Shown here: in pieces, positions 1 through 11,505 of the stretch
Numbering within the stretch: the stretch's first letter is position 1
Layout of the letters: every line of letters begins with the position of its first letter
From: Mermis nigrescens
Taxonomy: Eukaryota; Nematoda; Enoplea; Mermithida; Mermithidae
Direction: 5' to 3'
Length of the DNA: 64,000 bases
Assembly: GCA_036768485.1 (NCBI GenBank)
Contig: JAVLUZ010000169.1
Coordinates: 1,353,314-1,417,313 of the forward strand
Translations under genes and position numbers: made by a program
The notes under the pieces: model-generated
The model's database searches: none
What the model was told of the DNA's origin: nothing
What the model saw: the letters and a program-made list of their open reading frames with translations, nothing else

Positions 1-88
1 ACTCAACGACCTATTCGTTTGTTCCGAACTTCGTTCAGGATTTTCTAGCATCGCTTTCCTATGTAGGTGCAAACGATTTTTTTTCGCA

Positions 89-1430
89 TTATACTCTACG
101 TAAAGAGGCTTCACTTTCAGCAAAATTCATTGCCTCATTTAATGTATGCAGATGTCGACGCTCAACTTTCAAACGAATTTCATCATTAATTAACAAGTCA
201 ATGCAGATTTCGACCAAAACTTTTTCATTTAAACCCGCCGGCTCAGATGCATAGGCTTTTCTAACGCGCTCGCGAAAAGACATGTTAAAATCTCTGACTG
301 ATTCGTTATACTTTTGATTAAGCCGTTTTAGATCAGTTTGCAATCTTTCGAAATGCTGCTTAGGAATAAGATGACTAACAAGAGTCTGCTTTACTTTGTT
401 CCACGAAAAACGTTTACGTTAGGTATCTTATCGTTAGCTGAAGCGGCACGCTTTTCAACGAGATTTGCGATAATAAAACATTTATACCTATCTGTCCACC
501 GGGAAATTTCACCGTCGAGAAAAATTTCTTCATTATTCCCGTCACAAAGACTAAAATGTCGAGGAACTTTAAACGAATTCACTTCGTCCAAACCTCATTT
601 TCCGACGCAGATGTTTCACTAAATTTGCGAACAGAACATTTCCTTCCCTTCCTTTTTTGAAGTCTGAGAACCATTATCAGATTTTCCGATTTTTGGCTCA
701 AATCCCTTCGTTTCTCGGATAGATTCACAGTTAGCTGCATTATCATGGGCTCCATCCATAAACATTTCTCGTGACGTACCTCACGCATCAACTTTAGCTC
801 TAACTTTATGTACCTCATTTATGATTTCTTTTATCATTTCCTTATTATAGTCAGAATTTTTTGCAACGCTATTTTCCGTAATGTTCGCAAAATTTCTTGA
901 AATTGTGCCTCAAATCTGCTACCTGTGATTCACTGTGCCTTATTTCTTGTTCTAAGCGTAAAACTTCCATATGCGTTTTGACTTCGGGTGTAACTACAGA
1001 AGCTCATCAGCAATTTTTTTTTAAAATTCGATTCGAGATTAACAATGCTAGAAGTTAAAACATCGAATTTAGGATCAACTTTATCATCTAATTTTTCGAA
1101 TTTATCACCAAAATTTCCGAAATTATCACTTATTAAGTTTCTTAAGTCAGCAAAACCATCAAACTCGTTTTTACGATTTTCATCCTCACCCAAGTTTTTA
1201 TCATTTTGCGATAACTCAAGTACGTTATTTAAGGCTAGGTCACTAGATTCACTATCTGATCTATTATCCTTATGCCTAGAAACTAATTCTTCGGGCAATT
1301 CAATCCCATATTTGTTCACACTACTAGAATTAATCGTTTTTACGCCTGCTGTCTTCAGTTCGCCCTTAACATAATCTTTTAAACCAGTTTCCAGCTCATT
1401 CCTTTTACAGTACATGAACCTAAATGTCAT
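89..1430 (-). pseudogene. Decayed Ty3/Gypsy-type Gag remnant
   Basis: Several short minus-strand frames line up in order with the Gag of the intact retrotransposon at 54.7 kb. An N-terminal charged, coiled-coil-like part lies at 930-1430. A capsid-like stretch at 391-591 contains KVPRHFSLCDG and YKCFIIANLVE, matching KVPPQFKSCDG and YKCWLIANLVE there. A distal stretch at 89-343 contains FRERVRKAYASE, matching FRDKARRAYANE. Frameshifts and stops separate the blocks, and no zinc knuckle or pol follows inside the window. This is a decayed copy of a related but not identical Gypsy family. The element continues past base 1. Confidence 0.7.
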
Positions 1431-1782
1431 AGAATGGCTCTAAGATTATCTATGGGGTATAAACGACTGCAGCATAATTGATTAACGCTGACCAACACCA
1501 TTTTTTATGTAGCGCCGCCGTTTTGACGCCAGCAACTTATAAATTATCATAATTCAATCAATTTTGAAGCAATTTAAAATAATTTATATATTCAAAAAGC
1601 AGGTTCTACAAGCTACAAATTAGAATATTGTTCTTTTCGATTCGATGAGTATTCAATAGTGTACGACTGAAAAACTATAGAAAATCCAGTGGATTTTTTT
1701 ATGCATTTAATTATCTCACTAAATTCAAAGATATTCTAAAAGTAATTTATACCATCACGTAGAGAATTAAATGGGCTTCCAG
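1431..1782. other. AT-rich spacer
   Basis: Nothing recognisable between the Gag remnant and the Harbinger element. The last three bases, CAG at 1780-1782, are the left target duplication of that element. Confidence 0.5.
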
Positions 1783-2146
1783 GGGCCAGTTGCACCAAGG
1801 ACTTCTGAACCTTTCTATTGGTTCAGAAGTTCAGAAGTCGAAAAATTGCGTTGCACCAACGCGTACACTTCTGAACCTTTCTATGAGTTCAGAAGTTCAG
1901 AAGTCTAAAATAATTGCGTTGCACCAAAACGCACACTTCTGAACCCATAGAGAAGTCCACGGACTTCTAGAGAAGTCTTTTTTCGACTTATAGAAAAATT
2001 CCGGTTGCACCAAAAATCTAGAAGTTCAGTAGTTCAGAAGTTCTAAAGTCTTTAGTGTGCAATTTTCTATGGGTCGACAGCGACTCATAGACAGCACTTA
2101 GCTCATACATCATTCAGCGATTTCAGTAATTTGTTGTGAATTAGCT

Positions 2147-2302
2147 ATGATTACTAGCAGCTGTGATGAGGAAGATAATAATTTTGAGCCTGCGCCTAAA
2201 AAACGCCTTGTTCGACCTCGTATTAATTTCGACTTAAATGATTTTACTGACAGATTTAGATTAAGTCGTGAAACGATGGAAAACATATTGAATACAATAT
2301 AA
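2147..2302 (+). pseudogene. HARBI1-like transposase, N-terminal fragment
   Basis: A 51-codon frame starts at an ATG and ends in TAA. After an acidic, basic-patched lead (SSCDEEDNNFEPAPKKR) it contains FTDRFRLSRETMENILNTI, the conserved F..RFR(L/M)SRE block at the start of HARBI1/PIF transposases. The DDE catalytic domain is missing, so it cannot be active. The same 156-bp frame is present at 38808-38963 with few changes. The stop may be where the internal deletion joins. Confidence 0.65.
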
Positions 2303-2317
2303 GGATGAATGTCCATC

Positions 2318-2517
2318 TATTTGAAAAGAAAAACCTCAATTTCCATGCGCTTTTTTTCATTCGCTAGTTTTGTAGTCTCATCCATAAAGTCGATTTCCTT
2401 TTTAAATTTTTCATTCGTAAGTCGAATCATTTCCAACCGTAAGGCGTTTTTTCTTCTTGAAATGCTTTTATTGAGTTGTCCAACTTTTCATCTATGAAAT
2501 AGGCATGTAGCTGGCCT
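2318..2517 (-). pseudogene. Harbinger Myb/SANT-like partner protein, C-terminal tail
   Basis: A Lys/Glu-rich coiled-coil tail, opposite in strand to the transposase fragment, as in two-gene Harbinger elements. It corresponds to the open 68-codon frame at 38978-39184, but here one base is missing in the T-run near 2450, breaking the frame. The DNA-binding domain is absent. Assignment rests on position, orientation and composition. Confidence 0.45.
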
Positions 2518-3615
2518 TTCAAATTCGGGGAGGAAATACTTAAAGTCAGGTATCAAAGCAAATACGTGTAGATAGACAAAAATAATGACATTTTTACGCA
2601 TTTCTCAGCGGTAGGTACATATTGGAGGGAAAAATTTCAAAAACTGAAAAATTTATCCTGAATTCATTTGTCTTCAGGAATTTTGATATATTGGCCACAC
2701 AAACGATTCCACAAGATTATATAACCATGGCCACGCTAAAATGTTCTAGTGGTTTAATATCCAATGGTTATTTGCGAAAAAATTAATGTCAGGAAATTCT
2801 ATTGGCAGCATCAGAAAATTTTGCAATATTTACTATGATCACACAAACTACGGGCTGTTTGGAAGACTAAGAGTTATATAAAAACGAAAAATTGAGCTCG
2901 AAGCGGTCGAAAATGTGGAGCTCATTAGCTCGGTAGTACTTAAAATTCATTTTGGCTATCTATAAAATACACTTCAAGAATTTCCAATCTTTTCTTTTAA
3001 AGGACCCTGGGTTAGAACCACATGTGTTCTTGGGGGTTGACCCTCCGCAAAATGGCCGCTGACCCCCAGAATTGTCGATTTTCAAAAAAATTATATACTA
3101 CGTGCTATTTTAAGCGTTTCTAGCTCATTTTTTGCTCAAAAGTCTAGCGCCAAATATGTACATATGACTGTTAATTTGTTTAATTTTCTCGATTCTTTCA
3201 AATTTTCTTATGTTTTTTTGTTCTAGAAAGGAAGAGCACTGCTCAAAACGTCTACGCATATGAACATTTGGACTTCTGAACTTCTGAACTACTAGAAACG
3301 ACTTCTGAAACACTAGAAAGGACTTCTGAACCGACCTCTCTAGAAGTCTTTGGTGCAACCGGACACTTCTGAACTTCTGAACAGACTTCTGAACTTCTGA
3401 ACTTCTGAACCTCTGAACTTCTATATTTGGTGCAACCGAATAATTGTAGACTTCTGAAGCGACTTCTGAACTTCTGAACTTCTGAACTACTGAACTTCTA
3501 GATTTGGTGCAACTGGCCCCAGAATCTGTTATACTCCAATAATAAGTGAAATGTAAATAATTAATAATATTACAAAGAGTGTGGCGCCAAAATGACGGCG
3601 CCAAAACGTCCCATT

Positions 3616-3875
3616 CACACTTGGGCGTGGGGGTAGGTTTGGGGGTATGCACCCCCAGAAACCAAAATACCCCCCCCAGAAATCAAAATACCCCCCAATA
3701 TTCAATTTTTTTAAAATTTTTTCTCGTTTTTCCGCAATTTTTTGATGCCAATGGATAGTGCTTGATGAGAAACATCGAAAAATGGTGTTTTTATCGCTAT
3801 ACCACTATTTTTAAGATCATTTTTGGACCTTCAAAAAATCTTGCAACCCCTGAATTTTCTTGCTGCCCACGTATG
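3616..3875. mobile_element. hAT-type MITE, family M1, copy 1
   Basis: A 260-bp element begins CACACTTGGGCG and ends CCCACGTATG. The tips are short inverted repeats (CACACNTGGGC / CATACGTGGGC). It is flanked by a perfect 8-bp duplication GTCCCATT (3608-3615 and 3876-3883). The interior is mostly G/C homopolymer tracts plus an AT-rich centre shared with the other M1 copies. An 8-bp duplication with CA...TG ends is typical of hAT elements. Confidence 0.85.
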
Positions 3876-3994
3876 GTCCCATTCCGATAAGTAATTGGTG
3901 TGCGTATATTGTCAGTGCTGGGAAACAGGCATATAATAAATACGTAGACGTGTTACAGCTGCGAACGAGTCGGACGAAATCTGCCGTCCTCTAA

Positions 3995-4888
3995 GGCCCG
4001 AATGACAGAACGTGGGTTAGTTTAACCTAAGGTTAACGGGAATTCTCATGTTAGCTAACCCACGGTTAAATTTAACCTTAAGTTAAATTTAACCCGTATG
4101 ACAGAAGGTGGGTTAAATTCGGGTAAGCTAACCCAGGGTATAAGCAAGGTAACCCGACTTTTTATTAGTTAAATATGAGATTGACGCGTATTTTGCAATG
4201 CCGAACAGTATCAAAGGCAGTAAATGTTCATCTGAACTGTTGAAATGATACAGGTACTTCTGAGCGAACTGTTCAATGGCCATGTTATGTAATAAGCAGT
4301 AATGCTGTAACTGATTCGTCAACCATTGTGTATGCGATGAAAATAAGAAAAGAAAAATCGGTCAAAGTAATAAATATAATTAGTAAAGACGTAAAATGAA
4401 GAAAATAATTAAAAATAAAATAAGAAGTCCCTCAATCTGAATCAGCATCTAATCGATGTGACCGCCTTTTGTATAATAGTGACATATGTCTGAAACAATT
4501 CGAGCTTCTTAAAATTGTTTTAACCAATAGCGTAGGCACTGGTTTTTCTATTTGCTCTAAGTTCGAAACAGCACGGATTAATTTTTGAGCTCAGCAGAAT
4601 CAAAACATGTATGGCCAGTAATGCAATAAGATAGACAACCCGAGATTTACTCCTGCTAGGAGCTGGGTTAAAAATCTCGGGTTAAATCGACTCATTTTTA
4701 ACCCACCGTTGGTTTAACCCGCCTTCTGTCATACCGACATTTGACCCGAGATGTTATCCGACTTTAACCTTGGGTTAAAGTCAACTCGCTTTCTGTCATA
4801 CCAAAAAGGAGTTTAACCCGAGATTTTTGCTGGGTTTACTCGACTTCAACCTAAGTTTACGTTCAATCCACGTTCTGTCATTCGGGCC
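3995..4888. mobile_element. Harbinger-type MITE with TAA duplication
   Basis: An 894-bp element with inverted ends GGCCCGAATGACAGAACGTG and its near complement at 4869-4888, flanked by TAA (3992-3994 and 4889-4891). Both flanks are filled with degenerate repeats of GTTAAA/TTAACCC and CTGTCAT, forming nested palindromes. No convincing coding sequence. TAA/TTA duplications are usual for PIF/Harbinger. Confidence 0.75.
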
Positions 4889-4891
4889 TAA

Positions 4892-5380
4892 GACGTACGT
4901 GTACATACTCTAATATTGTTATACATACGAATAAAGAATCATCTATTCACAGAAACAAGGCGGTTCCTTTGCCTATGCTGCTAATGTCCCAAGTGAGACG
5001 AAACGTTTGTGACGACGGTCGACATCCATTAATATAAGCTATATGCGCAAAATGTTTTTTCGAAGTAACTCTATAAATTCTTATTATTTTTCAATGATTT
5101 TTTGGATATAGCTTGAAGGTCCAAAGGAAAACAAACTGATAAGGTTTGATAAATTTTGCTTGCGCATAGTGTAAACTGCATAAGTCAGTGCAAACCTTAG
5201 ATTTTTGATAGTTTTTCTTTTAAAACTTATCCATTTTGTGACAAATGCATGGCCCACGATTCGTGCCACTCAAGCAATAAATGATTATAAATTCTCAATA
5301 TCTGAATGGTTGTGCATCAGTAAAAAGACCGTCTGATAGGTTTACGCAAGCTCATGAGAAATATCTGCCATAAGTTATTG
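4892..5380. other. Unrecognised AT-rich sequence
   Basis: No gene, repeat or structured element that I can support. Confidence 0.4.
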
Positions 5381-5631
5381 TCTGTTCCATTCCAAACGGC
5401 CCATTTTCGATGAAAGTCTCATCAGTGTATCAGGTTTTCACTGCACAAATGACCTTTACAATTATGCTTTCTTAATGACTGGTTGCTTTAAACTCTTCTT
5501 AAATTGATGTTTAATGTGCTTTGCTTAACATGTGGCGCGTCTAACAAACTGGGGCAACAACCTTAATCGTAAAATATTCGGCTACACTAAGAAGCCGTAA
5601 AGTGAAAATGGGCCGTTTGGAATGGAATAGA
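5381..5631. mobile_element. MITE with 28-bp terminal inverted repeats
   Basis: The left end TCTGTTCCATTCCAAACGGC and the complement of the right end TCTATTCCATTCCAAACGGC match over 28 bp with one difference. About 251 bp in total, no open frame. I see no clear target duplication, so the superfamily is open. Confidence 0.65.
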
Positions 5632-5764
5632 TTTTGAACAGTAGGTATCTAACCAAATCAAGCCCAAGTGTTTCAGTCGATGGCCTATTAGACATTCTAT
5701 ATTTGCTCGAAGAACTTTCTAAGAATATTATGAATTGATTGATTTAATACGAGATGGATACCTA

Positions 5765-5929
5765 TAGTCTGTTTCACATAACTTCGTGCATAATATCTAA
5801 GAATTTCTAACGACAGTAAGCCGAGGGTTACGATAATTATATATCAGATCAATGCTATAATCGCAATCTGTCAGCTTATTGTCGGAGATAGTTTTAAAAT
5901 TTATGACCGAATTTGTGTGAAACAGACTA
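5765..5929. mobile_element. Mariner-type MITE, family M2, copy 1
   Basis: A 165-bp element with perfect ends TAGTCTGTTTCAC / GTGAAACAGACTA, flanked by TA. Further copies are at 10281-10449, 10880-11043 (inverted, decayed) and 9207-10000 (split). A TA duplication suggests a Tc1/mariner-type origin. Confidence 0.75.
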
Positions 5930-6133
5930 TAGGTGGGACAGCCTGCAAAATATAAAGTTTATACAAAGTTCTGTAGCTTACACCACGAAGAAGCAAAAGC
6001 AATCAAATCACGTCATCCACTTTCCTATTGAACCTTCCAGTCATGTTTAAAAAATCATCAAAAACTATTAAGGATTCGGACTTATTATGGAAAAACAGTT
6101 GGGACAGTCAGGTGGGACGCCCTGTATCATAAG

Positions 6134-8389
6134 TAGCGCGTTAGCGCGTACCTATAATATACTTGGGTACCTCTAACACCTGTGCACCCCCTACAGCTAT
6201 AACGGAACACTTCTGGAAGGTGCGGTTTTTTTTAAAAGAAAGATAATAAAAAATTTGCTGCATATGTTTTTTTGTTTTTCTTGAAACCCAAAACTGATTG
6301 TGTAAAGAAGGTGTAAAGTTTTTGTGTAACGTTATAACATGGGACAAATTTTGAGACATTTATAATGCGGCATGTGGACAACTGAGTATTGATGACTCGA
6401 AGAAATGAACAGCATAGGATAATAGAGGGATGAATTCTACAGATGGTACTTTTTTGTTTTTTGAAATTCGCATTAGTTATCGAATGGCAGTGTAAAGAGT
6501 GCGAAAATCAGGGGTGAAAAAGCACTTTTTTGGTCGAGTTTTCAACCTGCTTATGTCTGATACTAACTCCGGTTATGAGTTTTTTGAAATGTTTTCTGAC
6601 AGAAATGTAGAGCGGATCAAGGGCTAGATTCTGCATATAAGCAAAGTCTTCTACGCTCTATGGTGAGTTAGATCCTGGGGATTAAAGTTTACACTCTAGT
6701 GGATGGTGTAAAAAACTGATTTTAAGTAAGAGTTCTCTGCCAAATTTTTTTCGCTTATGAGTCAAACTGCATTTAAAAAACGCAATATTGAGTTATTCAT
6801 GGGGGTGTAAAGTTCGAAATCAGAGGTAAAAAATGGGCGAAAAAACACGTTTTTTCCGAATTTTGATTAATAAATCATACCAAATAATTTTTGCAAGAGA
6901 ATTTTGGCACACAGGAAAGTACTGCGATTTAAAAGCTACAAATTGTACCAAACCGAATTTCTTTAAACTCAATGGGGAGTTCGGTACGGAATTTTAAAGT
7001 TTACAGTGTTCTAAATGATGGAAAATACGTTTTTGTTGCGTTTTTTTTGTTCGCCACTTTCTCCGTCCAGAAGTCGGGATAAGTCCAATAGAATAAAAAT
7101 AAAGTGCTTTATATCGGGTGCATGTCAAAGCAAATTGTCGATACATTAATATTTAGCGGAGTGTAAAGTCAAAAATTTGGTGTTTAAAATGCGTTTCTGT
7201 CTTGTTTTTTCTGCCTGCTTCTCCGGTTATGAGTCAGGGACACGATTATCAAGTCTAGAAATGGATCAGGAACCAAATTTGATATGCCAGTCTGGCGCAT
7301 ATGTTTACACTCTACAGTGTTGTTAAGTGGTTTACACCTATTGTTAGTTTACCCATAAAACATTATGGGGACTTAATTTTCTACATAAATATTGATCGTA
7401 ATATCGGAACAATATCAAAATTACGAATCTGACCAAAATCTTCTTTACACTAGGTGTTTACATGAAGTTTACACTACATATGTATTTATCTTCGTTTTTG
7501 AGCATTCCAGAAACCTAATTTTTTTCATGGAGTCTAGAAATTTCCAAAGAATCAAATGTGAGACGTCACGTAGGCGCGTTTGTTTACATCTAACAGTGAT
7601 GTAAAGTAATAAAATCCCTCTTTACACTAGGCGGTTGTGTAAAGTTTACACTGCTAATTAATCTTCATTCTAGAGCTTTGCGAAAACCTAAATTTTTTAC
7701 CGAAATCTGAAAATTTACATGGAATCAAATAAGGGACGTCAGCTGGGCGCGTTTGTTTACACTCAACAGTTGTGTAAAGTGGTTTGCAAATGTGTCTATT
7801 TGTCATTAAAACCGTTATGGAGACATAATTTTTTCATGAATGTTGATCGTAATATCCGAGTAATATCGAATTGACAAATCCGACTAAAATCTTCTTTACA
7901 CTCGTTGCTAGTGTAAAGTTTACACTATATAATAAGCTTCATTCTAGAGCCTCACGGTAACTTATTCTTTCTCTAAAGTCGTAAAATATATATGGAAACA
8001 GATGTGATACGTCTGCTAGGGGCGCATGAAGAGTAGTGTAAAGTGATTAACAACTTATGTTAATTTGTTCTTAGAACATTATAGAGGTTTAATTTCTTAA
8101 TAAATGCTGATCGTTATATCAGAGCAATATCGAAATTATTAATCCCACTGAAATTCTTTACACTCTTGTGTAAAGTTTAAAATGTAAATTTAGTTGAGCT
8201 CTAGGTAGTTTTGGAAGCATATTTCTTTACAGGATGTTCTACGTAACATAAGAATTACTAATCAGAATGTTTGTTTCTTCTACAACTAATAGCTTTGTAA
8301 AGTTTAAACCATTCAATTATTAGAAGAACCGCATAGTAAATGAAATCTAGTATTGTATTTCCAAATCTTGCTAATTAAAAGTGGGGTAC
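6134..8389. repeat. Long repeat L, copy 1, rich in TTTACAC palindromes
   Basis: A 2.26-kb segment repeated in inverted orientation at 30271-32674. It begins TAGCGCGTTAGCGCG. Along its length GTGTAAA and TTTACAC recur dozens of times, often as near-palindromes such as GTGTAAAGTTTACAC. No transposase or other convincing protein. It directly abuts repeat R in both places, so L+R is probably a single mobile or duplicated unit of about 3.07 kb. Confidence 0.7.
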
Positions 8390-9206
8390 TAGCAAAGAAA
8401 AAATGCTCCGATGGAACAAAAAAGGGGAATATACTTGAGATTGTGAATTATCGAGGATGTAAAAGGAGGGGACTAGGAAAAAACTCCCTATGTTATATGC
8501 CAAGAATCGCAAAATATGTAAAAAATCAGACTTTCTCTAAACAATGCAAAAAATTGAAGTATATTCTGCGGCCTTTGAAAAATGTAAAACTTTAGTAAAC
8601 AATTGCTGTAGACATGTGTAAAAGAGTATCTACATAAGGTCTGTTGCACGCCAGCTTCCGTGTTTCCTACTGCTTTGAACCAACAATATCATCGATTGTC
8701 TTGAATGCATCGATATGTACTATTTCATTCAATTCGCTTAGCTACTGCATTGCTAATTCGCTGCTTTTTTCAATCAATTCTTTGGGAATTTGAATATTGC
8801 TTGCACTTTGACACTTAAAATGGCTGTATCTGCTAAGTGACATGCTTAGTAATAATGAAATACGAACAACTTAATTATGATTTGTTAACAGCATTTCACT
8901 TTCAGTCACGTTATTAAGCAACTCAAAGTTGAATGAAGTCTGCAAAAAGTTGCATTACGTAATAAGCTTTTAAGATATTATGTCAATCAGAAAAAATTAT
9001 TTTAAAATAATACGTTTTTTCAGAGACCGCAGAATATGCTTCGATTTTTTGCATTGTTTAGAGGAAGTCTGATTTTTTACATATTTTGCGATTCTTGGCA
9101 TATAACATAAAGAGATTTTTCCTAGTCCCCTCCTTTTACATCCTCGATAATTCACAATCCCAAGCATATTCCCTTTTTTGTTCCATCGGAGCATTTTTCT
9201 TTGCTA
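8390..9206. repeat. Repeat R, copy 1 (intact empty site)
   Basis: An 817-bp unit whose first and last ~200 bp are inverted repeats of each other (TAGCAAAG...CTTTGCTA ends). This copy is uninterrupted. The copy at 11045-30270 contains the same sequence split by Polinton 1 and by the Helitron array, so this copy gives the pre-insertion sequence for both. The small open frames in its arms (8353-8595, 8997-9194) are the same inverted-repeat sequence read twice and are not called as genes. Confidence 0.8.
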
Positions 9207-10000
9207 TATCAAATAAATGCTATAATCGCAATCTGCCGGCTTATCGTGTGAACTACGAGGGGCGTTAAGTAAGTTCGCGCTAGCTCTGCAACAACTTTTT
9301 TTCTGCCTGTGCTATCATCACATCGGTTTGTTGCCCTCATACGTGCTGTACGTGCTTGCACTCACCATTTCTTTCTTCATAAGTTTTCAAGTGTCCTCTA
9401 GAAAATTTTTTAAACTGACGCCATATTTTTAAAATTTGAAGAAATATTTGCCTACTCATACCTCAGGCACTGATTGACGTTTGGCTCTGAAATTTTGGTA
9501 GAGGAAAGGAACTTTAATTGATGTTGATAATGCAATGTCAAAAACCTCACCTCAATCCCTTTTTATTTTTCCAGCGTCAAGCACTGTTTCTTCGAAGAGA
9601 GGTTATTTTACAAATTTTACCCAAAAATACAAAGAAATTAATTCAGCCAAAATATATAAATCAGAAGGCGAAAAGTCATCCCCAAAAACTCCTATGGCGT
9701 TGGATGAAAATATATGAATTACTGACTTCATTCATTGAAAATCAAAAATATAACTAATTGTTTTTGTGGTTTTTGGATTACTTTTAATGTTGGGTAAAGT
9801 TAAAAACAATTTTTAGAAGAGGAAAATTTGCATAGAAAGAAATGGTGAGTGCAAGAACATACAACACATGCAGGGGAATGCTATGCAACAAACCGTATGA
9901 TGATGCAGGAAAAAAATTTATTGCAAAACTAGCACGAACTTATTGAACGCCCCTTGTAGTTTTTAAATTTATGTTAAAAGTTGTGTGAAACAGACTACAA
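9207..10000. mobile_element. M2 MITE copy split by a mariner-like element
   Basis: Bases 9207-9255 match the middle of the M2 MITE (AATGCTATAATCGCAATCTG) and 9957-10000 match its right end (GTGTGAAACAGACTA). The two halves flank the element at 9256-9956. The left end of this M2 copy is missing at the junction with repeat R. Confidence 0.65.
9256..9956. mobile_element. Mariner-like non-autonomous element
   Basis: 701 bp with 28-bp imperfect inverted ends: CGAGGGGCGTTAAGTAAGTT at the left and, complemented, CAAGGGGCGTTCAATAAGTT at the right. TA flanks both sides (9254-9255, 9957-9958). Such GGGGCGTTCAATAAGTTCG ends occur in mariner families. The short frames at 9518-9757 show no DDE transposase motifs. 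Confidence 0.75.
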
Positions 10001-10280
10001 GTGATAAAACTTTCATGGAAAACGTGAGTTATTACAAACATTTGGAATCAGTCAATATTACCAAAAGTTCAAAACCCGATGCTTGCTATAAAAGTCCTGA
10101 TCATTTTTGTGAAGTTTTATCTTACAGTCTCGCGCTTAAAAAATTAAGAAATCTCTTTTAGGCGCTGAAACGAGTTTTAAGCTTATTTTCGAGCCAACAG
10201 CTGTTTGTTTTATAGTCCATTTCATTTGACTTTTAGGTTCTTGAAAAATTTTAAAACGCCTACAAAAGTGGTTTAAACTA
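10001..10280. other. Unrecognised spacer
   Basis: AT-rich; nothing supported. Confidence 0.4.
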
Positions 10281-10449
10281 TAGTCTGTTTCACTTAACTT
10301 CGTGCATAAATTCTAAGAATTTTTGTCGACAGTAGGCCGAGGGTTACCATATTTATGTATATATCAGATCAATGCTGTATTCGCAATCTGTCAGCTTATT
10401 GCCTCAGACAGTTTTAAAATTTATGACCAAAGTTATGTGAAACAGACTA
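10281..10449. mobile_element. Mariner-type MITE, family M2, copy 2
   Basis: 169 bp with ends TAGTCTGTTTCAC / GTGAAACAGACTA and TA flanks (10279-10280, 10450-10451). Confidence 0.75.
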
Positions 10450-10467
10450 TAAGAGTATAGTTGTGAC

Positions 10468-10726
10468 CACACCTGGGCGGGAGGTTTGGGGTATGGACCC
10501 CCCAGAAACCAAAATATCCCCCCTAGAAATCAAAATACACCCCAGAATTCAATTTTTGAAAATTTTTTTCGTTTTTTCCGCAATTTTTTGATGCCAATGG
10601 ATAGTGCTTGATGAGAAACGTCGAAAAATGGTGTTTTTATCGCCATACCACAAATTTTAAGGCCATTTTTCGACCTTCAAAAATCTCGCACCCCCCCCCC
10701 CAGAATTTTCTTGCTGCCCACGTATG
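10468..10726. mobile_element. hAT-type MITE, family M1, copy 2
   Basis: 259 bp, ends CACACCTGGGCG / CCCACGTATG, flanked by a perfect 8-bp duplication GTTGTGAC (10460-10467, 10727-10734). Confidence 0.85.
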
Positions 10727-10879
10727 GTTGTGACATTCTGCAGTATATCGGGCTACATATGATGAGACGCTTGCTGTTGCCTAACCGCATCACTGCATCG
10801 AAAGTTTTGACCACTCTTGTAGCTTGATTCACGCGGATAAAATTCAAGAGAAAGCCGCAAAGTTAAATGAAACAGACTA

Positions 10880-11043
10880 TTACTTCGTGGTTTTCGACAA
10901 AATTGACAACAAAAGTGCTTCTCCGACAATAAGATGACAGATTGCGATTTTAGCATTGATCTGATATATAATTATCGTACCCTCGGCTTACTGTCGATAA
11001 AAAATTTAAAGTTTTTGCACGAAGGTATGTGAAGCAGACTATA
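10880..11043. mobile_element. M2 MITE, inverted and decayed copy
   Basis: The right part (10928-11043) is the reverse complement of the M2 consensus, ending in GTGAAGCAGACTATA. The left part has been replaced by unrelated sequence. Confidence 0.5.
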
Positions 11044-11098
11044 ACTAGCAAAGAAATGCTCCGATGGAACAAAAAAGGGGAATATACTTGGGATTGTG

Positions 11099-11505
11099 AG
11101 AAAATTACACTAACCAGCTCTACAATGGTTATGTTATTAGCAGCCGTGCTTAAGTATACATAGCATATGCTTACACAGAGGCTCGAAAGTATAGCGAGAA
11201 GTTCGCAAAAGTGCCTCAGTAATGGGGCCGTACTACACAATAAAGCACGAAAGCATAGCGTGAACCGCCGAATTTCGGACGTTCTATTTTAAGCATAGCG
11301 TGAACCGCCGAACTCGGGCGTTCTATTTTAAGCTTGCACGAAGCGCCGAATTTCGGGCCATACTACTTTACTTTAAAGCATGAAAGTATAGGCCCGAATT
11401 GCCGAACTCGGTCGTTCTATTTTAAGCTTGGCACAAAGCGCCGAATTTCGGGCCATACTACTTCACTTTAAAGCACGAAAGTGTAGGCCCGAATTGCCGA
11501 ACTTA
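11099..11505. repeat. Polinton 1 left terminal inverted repeat
   Basis: Complementary to the right end: AACCAGCTCTACAATGG, then AGCCGTGCTTAAG, GAGGCTCG, AGAAGTTCGCAAAAGTGCCT and GGGGCCGTACTACA occur in the same order in the reverse complement of 25080-25210. The inner part consists of degenerate CCGAA-TTCGG palindromes separated by GTTCTATTTTAAGC. The outermost ~15 bp differ from the right tip. Confidence 0.8.

Larger units (their letters stand above)
1783..3519. mobile_element. Non-autonomous PIF/Harbinger element, copy 1 (1,737 bp)
   Basis: The ends form inverted repeats: GGGCCAGTTGCACC at the left and GGTGCAACTGGCCC at the right, flanked by a CAG duplication (1780-1782 and 3520-3522). A CWG-type 3-bp duplication is known for some Harbingers. 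Inside are fragments of both typical Harbinger genes: the N-terminus of a HARBI1-like transposase on the plus strand (2147-2302) and the C-terminal tail of a Myb/SANT-type partner on the minus strand (about 2318-2517). The outer 300-400 bp on each side are dense arrays of ACTTCTGAAC / GTTCAGAAGT. A copy of exactly the same length sits at 38444-40180. It is an internal-deletion derivative that needs transposase in trans. Confidence 0.85.

Noticed and set aside
3125..3652. Long minus-strand ORF (175 codons) with VQKFRSSEV repeats, also at 39870-40211
   Set aside because: It is the Harbinger subterminal ACTTCTGAAC array read as protein; open only because the 10-mers lack stops.
3700..3785. Hammerhead-like string (TTGATGAG ... 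CGAAAAA) in the M1 MITEs
   Set aside because: The invariant C of CUGAUGA is U in every copy, stem II would have two pairs at most, and stems I and III cannot be drawn consistently.
8353..9194. Similar 65-80-codon ORFs at 8353-8595, 8997-9194 and 30068-30307
   Set aside because: They are the inverted-repeat arms of repeat R. Conservation follows the DNA repeat, with no domain and no codon-level constraint visible.
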